NCBI GenBank assembly: GCA_027391075.1
Contig: DAHYHI010000071.1
Span: 1 to 64,000 of the forward strand
DNA: 64,000 bases
Direction of reading: 5' to 3'
Origin: JAJZAM01 sp027391075
GTDB taxonomy: Bacteria > Actinomycetota > Acidimicrobiia > Acidimicrobiales > Palsa-688
Both the position numbers and the translations under genes were made by a program. Numbering within the stretch: the stretch's first letter is position 1; each line of letters opens with the position of its first letter. Shown here piece by piece: positions 36,179 through 45,702 of the stretch. The notes under the pieces were generated by a model that was not told where the DNA came from, searched no databases, and saw only the letters and a program-made list of their open reading frames with translations.

Positions 36179-38310
36179 CCGGGATCTTCGAGCCCTCCGA
36201 CAGCTCCTCGTGGCCGGCCGAGCGATGGCCTGGTAGGCCGTACCCTCTCGGGGCGACCTACGACGGGGCCGGCACGAACTTCTCAATCTTCTCCGAAGGC
36301 GCCGAGGCGGTGCAGCTGTGTCTTCTGGGAGCAGACGGCGACGAGCTGCGCATCGAACTAGACGAAGTCGACGCTGCGTGCTGGCACGTTTACCTACCCA
36401 ACGTGTCGCCCGGACAGCGCTACGGATACCGGGTGCACGGACCTTGGGATCCGCCGGCAGGACTTCGCTACAACCCTGCCAAGTTGCTCTTGGACCCTTA
36501 TGCCAAGGCAATCGAAGGCTCCGTCGACTGGAACCCGGCGTGTTTCGGACACGTCCCCGGCGACGACGGCGCAAGAAACGACTCAGACAGTGCAGCGCAT
36601 GTCCCCAAGTCGGTGGTACACCAGCCGTATTTCGACTGGGGAGACGACAGGCGGCCGGGAGTACCGCTGCACGACACGATCATCTACGAGACCCACGTCA
36701 AGGGTTTCACCCGCAGGCATCCAGACATACCCCGCGGTCTGCGGGGAACGTTCGCTGGAATGGCCCATCCGGTGGCGGTCGACTACCTGCGCTCACTCGG
36801 CGTCACCACGGTCGAACTGCTTCCAGTCCACCAGTTCGTCCACGACGGCCACCTCTTGGAGCGGGGTCTGCGCAACTACTGGGGTTACAATTCGATCGGG
36901 TTTTTCGCTCCCCACAACGAGTATTCGGCGAACGGGTCCCGCGGTCAGCAGGTCCAGGAGTTCAAGGCGATGGTAAGGACGCTGCACGAGGCCGGAATCG
37001 AAGTGATCCTCGACGTCGTGTACAACCACACAGCGGAGGGCAACCATCTCGGACCGACACTGTGCTTCAGAGGGGTGGACAACCGGGCTTATTACCGCCT
37101 CGTTCCCGGTGACGCCGCGCACTACTACGACACGACGGGAACGGGAAATAGCCTCAACGTAAGCCACTCACGCAGCCTGCAGTTGATTATGGACTCGTTG
37201 CGCTACTGGGTGACCGAGATGCACGTGGACGGCTTCCGTTTCGACCTCGCCGCCACGTTGGCCCGTCAGTTCTTCGATGTCGACAGGCTGTCCGCCTTCT
37301 TCGACCTGGTGGACCAGGACCCGATCGTCAGCCAAGTCAAACTCATCGCCGAGCCATGGGACCTCGGCCACGGCGGATACCAGGTCGGCAACTTCCCGCC
37401 TTTGTGGTCGGAGTGGAACGGAAAGTATCGCGACACCGTACGTGACTTCTGGCGTGGCGAGCCGGCTACCCTTCCGGAGCTCGCCACGCGCCTGACGGGC
37501 AGCTCGGACCTCTACCAGGCCGACAATCGTCGGCCCGTCGCGAGCGTCAACTTCGTCACAGCCCACGACGGTTTCACATTGGCAGACCTCGTCTCCTACG
37601 ACCACAAGCACAACGAGGCCAACGGGTACGACAACTCCGACGGGGAGGGACACAACCGCTCCTGGAACTGCGGTCAAGAAGGGCCTACCGACGACCCGGA
37701 GGTCCTCGAGTGCAGGAGTCGCCAGCAACGCAACTTCATCGCTACTCTCCTATTAAGCCAGGGTGTGCCCATGATCGCCGGAGGCGACGAGATCGGCCGC
37801 TCGCAGCGCGGCAACAACAACGCGTACTGTCAAGACAACGAGGTCTCATGGTACGACTGGGCCCGCCTGGACTCTGAGCTGTTCGATTTCACCCGGCGGA
37901 TGATCGAGCTTCGGAAGCTGCACCCTGTGTTGCGGCGCAGACGCTGGTTCCACGGTATGCCGATACGCGGCGTGCCTGACATCGGATGGGTGAAGCCCGA
38001 CGGCGGGGACATGACAGACCAGGATTGGGATGCAGGATTCACTCAGGCAATAGGAGTTTTCCTGAACGGCGAGGCAATCCCCACGAAGGACACTCGCGGA
38101 CGGCGGGTGACCGACGACTCGTTCCTATTGCTCCTCAACGCTCACAGCGAGCCTCTCAAATGGCGACTTCCCGATCGCTGGGGGCGTGGCTGGCAGCTGG
38201 TCACGTCGACTGGCACCTTCTCGGCTCTCGGCAAGAAGCCGTACCGTAATGTCACGGTCGGACCGGGATCGTTGACGATATTCCAGCAAAGTCTGGGCAA
38301 CCGGCACTAG
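36175..38310 (+). CDS. treX: Glycogen debranching enzyme (GlgX/TreX)
   Basis: 711 aa. CBM48 start (GRPYPLGATYDGAGTNFSIF), GH13 barrel with VILDVVYNHTAEGNHLGPT, DGFRFDLAATLAR (nucleophile), LIAEPWDLGHGGYQVG (acid/base), and FVTAHDGFTLADLVSYDHKH. Cuts alpha-1,6 branches of glycogen and feeds linear chains to TreY. Operon order treY-treZ-treX. Its stop overlaps the convergent K+ channel's stop within one CTAG. Confidence 0.96.
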   Translation: MTGIFEPSDSSSWPAERWPGRPYPLGATYDGAGTNFSIFSEGAEAVQLCLLGADGDELRIELDEVDAACWHVYLPNVSPGQRYGYRVHGPWDPPAGLRYNPAKLLLDPYAKAIEGSVDWNPACFGHVPGDDGARNDSDSAAHVPKSVVHQPYFDWGDDRRPGVPLHDTIIYETHVKGFTRRHPDIPRGLRGTFAGMAHPVAVDYLRSLGVTTVELLPVHQFVHDGHLLERGLRNYWGYNSIGFFAPHNEYSANGSRGQQVQEFKAMVRTLHEAGIEVILDVVYNHTAEGNHLGPTLCFRGVDNRAYYRLVPGDAAHYYDTTGTGNSLNVSHSRSLQLIMDSLRYWVTEMHVDGFRFDLAATLARQFFDVDRLSAFFDLVDQDPIVSQVKLIAEPWDLGHGGYQVGNFPPLWSEWNGKYRDTVRDFWRGEPATLPELATRLTGSSDLYQADNRRPVASVNFVTAHDGFTLADLVSYDHKHNEANGYDNSDGEGHNRSWNCGQEGPTDDPEVLECRSRQQRNFIATLLLSQGVPMIAGGDEIGRSQRGNNNAYCQDNEVSWYDWARLDSELFDFTRRMIELRKLHPVLRRRRWFHGMPIRGVPDIGWVKPDGGDMTDQDWDAGFTQAIGVFLNGEAIPTKDTRGRRVTDDSFLLLLNAHSEPLKWRLPDRWGRGWQLVTSTGTFSALGKKPYRNVTVGPGSLTIFQQSLGNRH

Positions 38311-39425
38311 GAGCCCTCGCCGTCTGGCGCCCAACCCGGGCCTGCTGCCAGCGCCCTGAGGGCCTCGATCTGGCCGACATTTCCGATTACCACCAGGACG
38401 TCGCCGCCCTCGATCACGGTCTCCGGAGGAGGGTTCGTCAAGAAACCCTCCCGGACCTGGCGGATGGCTAGGACGAGAGCACCTGTGAGAGCGTGGAGCC
38501 GGGCCCCTCTAAGAGTCAGACCCGCGATAGGGGAAGATATAGGTACCGGTATCTGTTCCAGGCGGAACTCGAGGCTGCCGTCGTGCATGACGATGTCGAG
38601 GAACTCGACGACGTGAGGTTGCACGGCTAAGGCGGCCATTCTTGCGCCTCCGAGATCCTGGGGGTTGACGACTCTGTCGGCACCGGCCTGAAGCAATTTG
38701 GGCACGGCTGACTCAGATGAGGTGCGTGCCACGATGAACAAGTCCGGGTGCATCGACCTGGCGGTCAATGTGACATAAAGGTTGTCGGCGTCCCCATTGA
38801 GTGCTGTTATCAGCGCTCGGGCTCGACTGATCCCAGCAGCGCCAAGGACCTCCTCGTCGGTGGCGTCACCGCATAGCGACAACCCTCTCACAGTCGAGAT
38901 CCTCTCCGCAGAGGAGTCGAGCACGACGACCTCCATATCCGAGGCGGCGACATAGCGGGCTATGGACCTTCCCACCCTGCCCCAGCCACACAAGATGAGG
39001 TGATCTTGGAGGTTGTCGATCTGGCGTTGCATGCGTCGCCTCCTGAGCTCGTCGCTGAGATATCCACCGACCAGGGTCTCCACCAGCGTACTGAACGTGT
39101 ACGCAGCGATACCTACCCCGACGAGGATCAGGATAATGGCGAAAGCTTTCTGACCAGCCCCGAAGGGATGGACTTCACCGAAGCCGACGGTTGATACGGT
39201 TATCACCGTCTGGAAGGCTGCGTCGAGAGGGCCGTACCCGAACAGCATGAACCCCGCAGTGCCCGCCACGAGGACTGCGACGAGACCGACAACTCCGTAT
39301 CGAAGGCGCGTGGCCGGTTCGACCGATCGACTGCCCGGCGCGCCTCCAGCGGGAGAGCGCCGGGCAGCCAGGCGCCGTCGCTGGCCCGCCTTGGCGGCGC
39401 CGCTCCCGGGATGCTTATGCGCCAC
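38307..39425 (-). CDS. Potassium channel with RCK (TrkA-N/TrkA-C) domain
   Basis: 372 aa. A basic N-terminus, first helix GVVGLVAVLVAGTAGFMLFG, pore with filter VITVSTVGFGEVHPFG, second helix, then Rossmann RCK domain HLILCGWGRVGRSIARYVAA and a TrkA-C domain to the end. The filter TVGFG fits K+ selectivity. MthK/Kch-type channel gated by ligands on the RCK ring. Complements the Kdp pump in the same stretch of chromosome. Convergent with treX, sharing the CTAG stop palindrome. Confidence 0.93.
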   Translation of the reverse strand: MAHKHPGSGAAKAGQRRRLAARRSPAGGAPGSRSVEPATRLRYGVVGLVAVLVAGTAGFMLFGYGPLDAAFQTVITVSTVGFGEVHPFGAGQKAFAIILILVGVGIAAYTFSTLVETLVGGYLSDELRRRRMQRQIDNLQDHLILCGWGRVGRSIARYVAASDMEVVVLDSSAERISTVRGLSLCGDATDEEVLGAAGISRARALITALNGDADNLYVTLTARSMHPDLFIVARTSSESAVPKLLQAGADRVVNPQDLGGARMAALAVQPHVVEFLDIVMHDGSLEFRLEQIPVPISSPIAGLTLRGARLHALTGALVLAIRQVREGFLTNPPPETVIEGGDVLVVIGNVGQIEALRALAAGPGWAPDGEGS

Positions 39426-40077
39426 GCAGCACCGCCGCCCAGAGCCGGTCGGTGACAGCGGTTACCGCCTCGGCGACCACGATGTAACGCCTGTACATGT
39501 CCTGGCCGACGAGCACTTCGCGTAGGTCGTCGCTGCGGATCAGGTTCCCCATCGCAACGCGGTAGCAGCGCTCGACCTCACGAGCGGCGTCGCTTGCAAG
39601 GTCAGCCTGGCGGCCCGCCTCCTGGGGATCTTTTACAAGCAGTGCCACGCCAGACGTCACCGCCCGGGTACCGACGCTGAGATGCCCGCTCATGGTGGCG
39701 GCGTGGCTGTCGGGTTCCCAGCCCAACACCTCCCCTTCGCGCACAACGTTGCGTGCTTGGACCACGACCCTGTCGATGCGTTCGGATATCACGAAGAGGT
39801 CTTCTTGGTCGATGGGGGTCGACAGCGCCGACTGCAGCGCTGCTAACAACTCGCGGCGTGCGTCGTAGGCGTCGTGCTGCGCGCTTCGCACCGCGTCCGC
39901 TGCCGCGCTCCCGGCCCCTTTGGACCACGACTCGAACGCCACCATCCCGGCCGCGCTCAGCTCGGCCTGAGAGCCCAGCAGGGCTATGACGTCCGGCACG
40001 ACCGGAAGAAACAGTCTCTTCCACCGTAGCCTGCGAATGGCACCCCTGCTCACGGCGGGTTCGTCTGGGATGTTCAC
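39415..40077 (-). CDS. DUF47/PhoU-like phosphate transport accessory protein
   Basis: 220 aa from a GTG at 40077 that overlaps the PiT stop (GTGA); the frame extends upstream but only inside the PiT gene. All-helical PhoU-like pattern with regularly spaced acidic residues (DQEDLFVISERIDRVV, CYRVAMGNLIRSDDLREVL). DUF47 proteins are usual partners of PiT transporters and tune phosphate flow. It overlaps the downstream channel start by 11 bases. Confidence 0.88.
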   Translation of the reverse strand: MNIPDEPAVSRGAIRRLRWKRLFLPVVPDVIALLGSQAELSAAGMVAFESWSKGAGSAAADAVRSAQHDAYDARRELLAALQSALSTPIDQEDLFVISERIDRVVVQARNVVREGEVLGWEPDSHAATMSGHLSVGTRAVTSGVALLVKDPQEAGRQADLASDAAREVERCYRVAMGNLIRSDDLREVLVGQDMYRRYIVVAEAVTAVTDRLWAAVLRGA

Positions 40078-41093
40078 GCTACGAGCCCTGCAAGCTTGAA
40101 TGCCGCCTCGCCAACCGCTCCGGCAAGGGCGCAAACGGGTACGGTGACCGCCCACGCGCCGGCTACGGTGGCGACGGTAGGCCAGTGCACGTGGCGCCTG
40201 CGGCGCGGCGCGCCGGTTCCGATCATGGCCGAGTCGACGACGGTCGACGTGCTGACGGGAGCGCCGAGCAAAGCGGCTCCTATTATGACCGCCGCAGCCG
40301 AGCTCTGCGCGGACAGGCCGTCGAGCGGACCGCCCCTGTAGAACTTCGACGAAACGGTGTTCACTATCCTCCGCCCTCCAGCAGCGGTACCGGTTGCAAG
40401 GACCACGGCCACCATAGCCTTGACCCATAGCGGTACGCCGAAGTGGCCTATCGTGCCTGACGCGACCAAAACGGCTGTCGCCAAACCCATCGCCTTCTGA
40501 CCGTCATTGGAACCGTCAGCTAGCCCCACCACCCCGGCGGTAACCCAGATCGACCCCCGCAGCGGGGCCAACGCAACCCGCGATGCCCGGCGCATGACAG
40601 TTCCGAGCGTCCCTCTGGCAACAGCCGCCACGACGCCGCCGAGGACCGGGGAGACGACGAGCGCTAGGAGAGCTCCTGCCACCCCGTAAGGGTGAAGCCC
40701 GTGAAAACCGCCCCACCCGACCGCTCTAAGGCCCCCTTCAACGGCAGCTGCGCCAGCGAGACCTCCGACGATGGCGATGCTGGCACTGACCGGAACACCC
40801 CGCCTGGTCGCCACCAAGGCGAAACACAGGCTCGGAAGTCCACCGGCGATGTATACCGTCGGCAGTTCCCCGACAGGCACGTGCACCAGACCGGTCATGG
40901 TGACGGCAACCGCCTGGCCTGCCAACAGCCCGCCGACAACGTGGACGGCGAACGAGAACGCCATGACGCGCGGGTAACCACCGGCCCGCGCCGCGATCAG
41001 CGCGGCGCTGGCGTTAGGCGCATCCGACACTCCCAACATGAAAGCGAACCCGATGACGATGCCTAGCGCAGCGATCTCTGGGATGCCCACCAC
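40074..41093 (-). CDS. pit: Inorganic phosphate transporter, PiT family
   Basis: 339 aa, about ten hydrophobic helices. The two PiT signatures are GVSDAPNASAALIAARA near the start and GLADGSNDGQKAMGLATAVL in the second half; a third block is APVSTSTVVDSAMIGTG. Na+ or H+ coupled low-affinity phosphate uptake. The first motif has Ser-Asp for the usual Asn-Asp, a variant. Operon with the DUF47 gene. Confidence 0.93.
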   Translation of the reverse strand: MVGIPEIAALGIVIGFAFMLGVSDAPNASAALIAARAGGYPRVMAFSFAVHVVGGLLAGQAVAVTMTGLVHVPVGELPTVYIAGGLPSLCFALVATRRGVPVSASIAIVGGLAGAAAVEGGLRAVGWGGFHGLHPYGVAGALLALVVSPVLGGVVAAVARGTLGTVMRRASRVALAPLRGSIWVTAGVVGLADGSNDGQKAMGLATAVLVASGTIGHFGVPLWVKAMVAVVLATGTAAGGRRIVNTVSSKFYRGGPLDGLSAQSSAAAVIIGAALLGAPVSTSTVVDSAMIGTGAPRRRRHVHWPTVATVAGAWAVTVPVCALAGAVGEAAFKLAGLVA

Positions 41094-41272
41094 GCCAACT
41101 TAGCGAGTCGGCCGCACTGGCGGCCGGCCCATGACACAATGCTGCTTGTTAGTAACTGTGGCGGCGAGACAGACCACCTCGTCAGACGACCAGCACCGGA
41201 AGGACGGTCACGATCGACACGAACCCGCATACACCCCTAGCCGCTACCGGCCCCCTACCGGCCTATTCGGAG

Positions 41273-41722
41273 ATGACCTGGCGGCACTACCTGAGCACGA
41301 TCGTCGAGATCGAGGTAAGCCCCGGGCGCTGGGCTCACCTCAACGGCCCTGCCGCGCTGGACGAGCTGCCGCTGCCAGGCCCGATCCACGTGATCACCGC
41401 CTGCAACCCAGAGGGCATCTACCGCTCCGAGGAGGAGAACCGTGCCGCCACAGCCCGGCTTGTAGGCGAAATGTGGGTATCGGGTTTCGCCATTGCCAGG
41501 GCGCTCGGGCGCAGCCCGAGCGGGGATCACTCCGAAGTCAGCGTAGCGCTAAGCGGGCTCAGCAGGCCAGAAGCCCTCCGCGTGGGCCGCCGCTACGGCC
41601 AGATCGCCATATACGAGGTCACCGATGACACCGTCATCCTCATGGCCTGCCACTCCGAGCGCGTCGAGGCCTTCGACCGGCATCCGACCGTCACGCTCAG
41701 GATTTCTGGCGACCCTTCCTAG
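41273..41722 (+). CDS. DUF3293 domain protein
   Basis: 149 aa. Block HVITACNPEGIYRSEEENRA followed by the end block RRYGQIAIYEVTDDTVILMA matches the DUF3293 pattern (ITAxNP...N, GQxAIY). Function unknown in the family. The ATG at 41273 is the first good start; 41094-41272 upstream holds no gene. Not coupled to a neighbour. Confidence 0.8.
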   Translation: MTWRHYLSTIVEIEVSPGRWAHLNGPAALDELPLPGPIHVITACNPEGIYRSEEENRAATARLVGEMWVSGFAIARALGRSPSGDHSEVSVALSGLSRPEALRVGRRYGQIAIYEVTDDTVILMACHSERVEAFDRHPTVTLRISGDPS

Positions 41723-41805
41723 CGGGAAGCCACCCCAGCGCGAATCGCGGATAGAATCGATAGCTAGTACAAAGAGTCGAGCCTGCGGATACGAAGGAGG
41801 CCCCA

Positions 41806-42150
41806 ATGGCCTACCAGGATCGTTACGTTGCCGTAGACGAGCAGCATCTCGTCATCAAGGGTTACTATTTTCCGGGGACCACTAAGCGGATCCCTCTGGC
41901 TTCCATTCGCTCAGTGCGCCGCTCCGAGATGGGCGCGATTCGAGGAAAGGCGCGGATCTGGGGTACTGCGAACCCGCGCTACTGGGCAAACTTCGACCCG
42001 GGCAGGCCCAAGAAGACCGTTGCTTTCGTCGTGGACGCCGGGAAGGCAGTCCGTCCTTTTCTCACGCCCGACGACCCGGTGGCCTTCGAAGCGGCCCTAC
42101 GAGACAAGGGAGTCGACGTGACAGAACGCGGGTCCGCTCCGATTGTCTGA
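41806..42150 (+). CDS. Hypothetical protein with PH-like fold
   Basis: 114 aa with a strong ribosome site GAAGGAGG six bases from the ATG. The sequence reads as a run of short strands (HLVIKGYYFPGTTKRIPL, RKARIW-like turn, KKTVAFVVD) closed by a helix (PVAFEAALRDKG), as in small bacterial PH-like domains. No catalytic residues are evident. Function unknown. Confidence 0.7.
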   Translation: MAYQDRYVAVDEQHLVIKGYYFPGTTKRIPLASIRSVRRSEMGAIRGKARIWGTANPRYWANFDPGRPKKTVAFVVDAGKAVRPFLTPDDPVAFEAALRDKGVDVTERGSAPIV

Positions 42151-42249
42151 GATCCGTAGCTGAGCGAGGCTGGGGAGTTCCCACGAAAGGACATTCGAAA
42201 GTCGGTGCGGTTCGCGGCTGTATTACTCTCGCTAGGTGCTTCTGACGTC

Positions 42250-42732
42250 TTAGACGTTCGACGTTCGACGTTCGCCACGGCGTCGGCGGAGAATACGGAT
42301 CCCGCCGAAAATCACCACGTTCACGCCGTCGATCGCCCAGCTGATACCTGGATACCCGGCAGCTTCGACGGCGAAACTACCCACTAGGAGAGTGATCACG
42401 AGGAGCCACTGCACGACGGCGAGCATTTCCAACGGTCGGACGCGCTTCGCAGGCCTTGCTTCCACGACGAGGTCAGGTGCCACAGCACGCACGGCGTCCA
42501 GGACGTTTCGCACGCCGGGATTGACGTAACCGGTGCCGGCTATTACTACCGTCGGCACGGTCTCGTTTCCTCCGGCCATGGTCCGCACCACGGCGGCAGC
42601 GTCGGGGTCTTCCCAGATGTTGACCTCGGTCGTCGCCAGGCCAGCGCGACGCAGCCCTCTGCGAAGCGCTCCACAGTACGGGCATCCAGGCCGCCAGTAG
42701 ACAGTGACGAGGTCGGACACGTTTATGGCCAC
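42250..42732 (-). CDS. Glutaredoxin-like protein with membrane anchor
   Basis: About 160 aa from a GTG at 42732 (frame open to 42858). Glutaredoxin fold at residues 5-85: VTVYWRPGCPYCGALRRGL has the CPYC site, VNIWEDPDAAAVV and ETVPTVVIAG with the cis-Pro. Then one or two hydrophobic helices (LEMLAVVQWLLVITLLVGSF) and a basic tail, so it is a mycoredoxin-type domain tied to the membrane. In actinobacteria such proteins use mycothiol. Confidence 0.82.
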   Translation of the reverse strand: MAINVSDLVTVYWRPGCPYCGALRRGLRRAGLATTEVNIWEDPDAAAVVRTMAGGNETVPTVVIAGTGYVNPGVRNVLDAVRAVAPDLVVEARPAKRVRPLEMLAVVQWLLVITLLVGSFAVEAAGYPGISWAIDGVNVVIFGGIRILRRRRGERRTSNV

Positions 42733-42959
42733 GGTACTGGAAACCCGTTTTACGGCAGCTGCATTCCGTTCTCCGCCTGAGTCGCCCGACGCTAGGGGAG
42801 GCCTAGCGGACTCCCACACGAAGGTGCGCTGATAATCTGATCGCCGCCACAGCGTCACTGAGTATCGTGACGCCGCGGCATGGACACCACCGGCGCCCGG
42901 GGCGCTGCGGCGGGCTCAACAGGCCCAGTACCCCGTGAAGACGTGAACCCAAGACGTGT

Positions 42960-43766
42960 TCATGCCCGCGGCCGGCTCCATTCACCGGCCAGGAGATCCA
43001 ACGTGCCCTCAAAGTTCTCGCGCTGCATGTTATGCCCACATCCTGGAATACGCACCGAGCGGCTCTTCCTGGCTAGTCGAGTGAACTCCTCGGCTATCGC
43101 TCCGGTGACAAGCCCCCCAAGGTCCTCGTCTCCAAAGACGAGCACGGCTTCCACATCGCATCTTAGGGCGAGGTCTCGCCAGGGGACCTCGCCAATGTCG
43201 TCTGCGGCCTCCGCGCGCACCTGAAGTTTCGACTCCACCCAGGCCGGATAGTCCGCCTCGTCCCATTGGGGGTGCTGTCGCCTTGCCAAGTCGAACAGCT
43301 GCGACGGAGTCGAGGTAGACCAACTAGCCGCCGTCTGTCGTGCTGCTACCCGTTGCCCATCGCGGGTCGCGCCGGTCACGCCTTGCATGAACGGCGGGTC
43401 GAGCAGCACCATCAGGGACACCAGATCGGGCCGGCACGCTCCCACTCCTAACGCCGTCCTAGCTCCTATCGAATGACCGACTAAGATAACCTCAGGAACT
43501 CTCAGTTCCTCAATCACCGAGATCACGTCGGCCACATGGTTCTCGTGGCCTCCAAGACCACCACCAGAGTTACCATGGTTGCGCGAGTCCAAGAGAACTA
43601 CGTCAAGCGCTCCAGGCATGCGCTCCGCCACCCGTCTCCAGATAGCCCCGCTGTCCGCGAGCCCGTGAAGGTATATCCACGTCGGGCCAGCCCCGGGCGA
43701 ACGTGCGTAGTGCAACGAGGTGCCGTCAGGGACGACCAAGCGGCCCTCGAACCATTCTTGGCTCAC
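42960..43766 (-). CDS. Alpha/beta hydrolase
   Basis: 268 aa. Oxyanion block IYLHGLADSGAIWRRV, DSRNHGNSG strand, nucleophile elbow LVGHSIGARTAL, acid near VFGDEDLGG and His in PGCGHNMQRENFE. Shape of epoxide-hydrolase/haloperoxidase-like enzymes. Nine bases follow the PhyH gene in the same direction, so the two are likely one operon. Confidence 0.9.
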   Translation of the reverse strand: MSQEWFEGRLVVPDGTSLHYARSPGAGPTWIYLHGLADSGAIWRRVAERMPGALDVVLLDSRNHGNSGGGLGGHENHVADVISVIEELRVPEVILVGHSIGARTALGVGACRPDLVSLMVLLDPPFMQGVTGATRDGQRVAARQTAASWSTSTPSQLFDLARRQHPQWDEADYPAWVESKLQVRAEAADDIGEVPWRDLALRCDVEAVLVFGDEDLGGLVTGAIAEEFTRLARKSRSVRIPGCGHNMQRENFEGTLDLLAGEWSRPRA

Positions 43767-43775
43767 GCTGTTCTT

Positions 43776-44795
43776 TCAGGACTTGGGTCTGAGTGCCAAG
43801 GTCGGAGAGAACTCTTCGGAGCTGTCAGCAACTGTCATTCGCGTGAGGCGGCGCGAACGTTCGGACAGGTGTTCCCAATCCTGCCTACTTATGCCAGGAA
43901 CGACTGACTCCCGGAACCACGGTGCATAGAACTCGAGATTAGGTATCGAACGAACCTGATCAGATACGTTCGGCGTACCCCCGTGCCATGCTCTCACGTC
44001 GCGGATCTGCACAGCACCAGCCGGGGCTGGGCACACTGTCGATAGACGCATCCACTCGGGTTCTTCTTCCAGCGTGGGTATCCCCGCCCGCGAGTGGTGC
44101 GTACCAGGGATCTGGCGTGTCGGACCGTTCAAGGGCGTGGAATCGGAGACGATGAAGTTCACACATACGTATGGTGTCGGAAGGTCCCGCACGTTTAGAT
44201 GACCGCGAGGGTCATGGAAGGAACTGAATGGCGACTCCTTCTTGGAAGCGAAGTCGCGCATGTCGGAATGAAGCGGCTGGTATCCCACTGCTCCCGGCAG
44301 GCAGAAATCACCGCTCGCAGCCCGCAGCATGTAATCGTCGGATTCGAAGATAGCCGAAACGACGGCATGGACCGCGTCAAGGTCAAGCAACATCTGCCAT
44401 TCCGGGCGATGGAGCATGCTCCGCGTGCTCGACGACCCGCCGAAGGAGTACCGCCGGGCAAGCCTATTTCCCGTTCCATCGGGATCCAACGCCACGATGG
44501 ACGCTACGACGTCGTCAACTCCACTGCGAAGCGTAGACAACTGCGCGTCAGAGAGCATGTCTTGGATTACGACGAAACCGTCCCGACGAAAAATCCGCAC
44601 TGCTCGTTCGATCTCGGACGGCTCGAGCACCTCCAATCCACGGATCCCGTTATGAGCGCTGAGGTAGTCACGAAGTTCTTCGATGTCCGCAGTATCGCTC
44701 GGTCTCCCTGGCTTGCGCTCCGCTGTATAGCTCGCCTCACTCGTAGACGAAGCGCCGCTCACTTGACACCATCGCTTACGACCCCATTTTGGCAA
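43776..44795 (-). CDS. Phytanoyl-CoA dioxygenase (PhyH) family protein
   Basis: 339 aa (GTG at 44762 is an alternative start). Fe(II)/2-oxoglutarate oxygenase: HxD pair in QPLHSDMRDFAS, distal His in DVRAWHGGTPNVSDQVR with the Arg that holds 2-oxoglutarate, and VVIQDMLSDAQLSTL as the family's opening block. The hydroxylated substrate is unknown. Divergent from a TetR gene over 87 bases and followed by an alpha/beta hydrolase: a small regulated catabolic or biosynthetic unit. Confidence 0.88.
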   Translation of the reverse strand: MPKWGRKRWCQVSGASSTSEASYTAERKPGRPSDTADIEELRDYLSAHNGIRGLEVLEPSEIERAVRIFRRDGFVVIQDMLSDAQLSTLRSGVDDVVASIVALDPDGTGNRLARRYSFGGSSSTRSMLHRPEWQMLLDLDAVHAVVSAIFESDDYMLRAASGDFCLPGAVGYQPLHSDMRDFASKKESPFSSFHDPRGHLNVRDLPTPYVCVNFIVSDSTPLNGPTRQIPGTHHSRAGIPTLEEEPEWMRLSTVCPAPAGAVQIRDVRAWHGGTPNVSDQVRSIPNLEFYAPWFRESVVPGISRQDWEHLSERSRRLTRMTVADSSEEFSPTLALRPKS

Positions 44796-44882
44796 GCCTG
44801 AAGTAGGCGCTTCCGGTATGTAGCCATTTACTCCTCCTCCGAATCGACTAACGTCGTCAACTGTACTAAACTTTCTTCAACA

Positions 44883-45509
44883 ATGGCAAGGGTAAAGAAT
44901 TCCGAGTCCACACTTGAGACGCCTCGTAGCCGCCCGAAGCGCATGGCCCCTGACGATCGGCGGGCCGCACTCCTCGATGCCGCTGTCCGAGTCATCCAGC
45001 ACCGAGTGCTCGCAGACCTCTCCTTCGAGGCAGTAGCCGAGGAGGCGGGAGTATCCAAGGCACTCCCCTATCGATATTTCGATTCACCAGCCGAGATCGC
45101 CGTGGAGATCTTCGAGCTTGTAATTGGTTCGGTAGACGATACGATCGAGCAGGTCATCGGATCTGCGCTTGGTTTTGACGACAAGGTACGGATAACCCTT
45201 CATCTGTGGAGCGACGCCGTCGAGTCAGGGGGCCAACTCGTGCACCGAATCCTCGACAGCAAGGCCGTCGCAGCGCTCCAGCCGCTTATCGAGGAGCGCG
45301 ACCGGCACTCAGTCGAAATATGGGCCGATGCAGTGGCATCCGAGTTCGCCCTGACCCCATCTAAAGCTACCTTCGTAGCTGTAATGCTGACCTCGGCGGC
45401 GACTGCGATCCTGCGGTACTGGACCGACAACAACCTCGACAGGAATCAGATAGTCGAGGACTTCTTAAGAGCAACCCGGGCGACCGCGCTCGCGCTCAGC
45501 GAAACATAG
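44883..45509 (+). CDS. TetR family transcriptional regulator
   Basis: 208 aa. N-terminal helix-turn-helix: RAALLDAAVRVIQHR, SFEAVAEEAGVSKALPYRYF (recognition helix), then an all-helical ligand domain. Divergent from the PhyH-hydrolase pair, so most likely its repressor. The intergenic region is A+T-richer than the flanks but I could not fix a palindrome with confidence. Confidence 0.9.
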   Translation: MARVKNSESTLETPRSRPKRMAPDDRRAALLDAAVRVIQHRVLADLSFEAVAEEAGVSKALPYRYFDSPAEIAVEIFELVIGSVDDTIEQVIGSALGFDDKVRITLHLWSDAVESGGQLVHRILDSKAVAALQPLIEERDRHSVEIWADAVASEFALTPSKATFVAVMLTSAATAILRYWTDNNLDRNQIVEDFLRATRATALALSET

Positions 45510-45573
45510 GCTCGTATCTGGGCGCCAGAGGCAGCGTCGACGACGTTGCTCGGTGCAAAAGTATCTCAGAAAC

Positions 45574-45602
45574 TTGCGCAACACCACATTTGGTGTTATA
45601 AA
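45574..45602 (+). promoter_or_regulatory. Promoter with operator in the spacer, upstream of the sugar-binding protein
   Basis: -35 TTGCGC, 17-base spacer, -10 TATAAA. The spacer carries AACACCA-CATT-TGGTGTT, a perfect 7-bp inverted repeat (45580-45597), so a repressor bound there would block RNA polymerase. It follows the tetR stop by 65 bases and starts a leader of about 95 bases. LacI- or GntR-type control of a sugar importer would fit. Confidence 0.55.
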
Positions 45603-45702
45603 TAAAAAAATATCAGCAACAGCCGCCTTCGTGTACGTCGTCTTAGATGCTCTCATGCGCGAGGTGCACGGGGAGCGGCGCCAAATGGGGAGGATTCATT
45701 AA

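Noticed and set aside
42253..42276. GACGTTC repeated three times
   Set aside because: Short tandem repeat at the end of the glutaredoxin-like gene; no structure or partner site.
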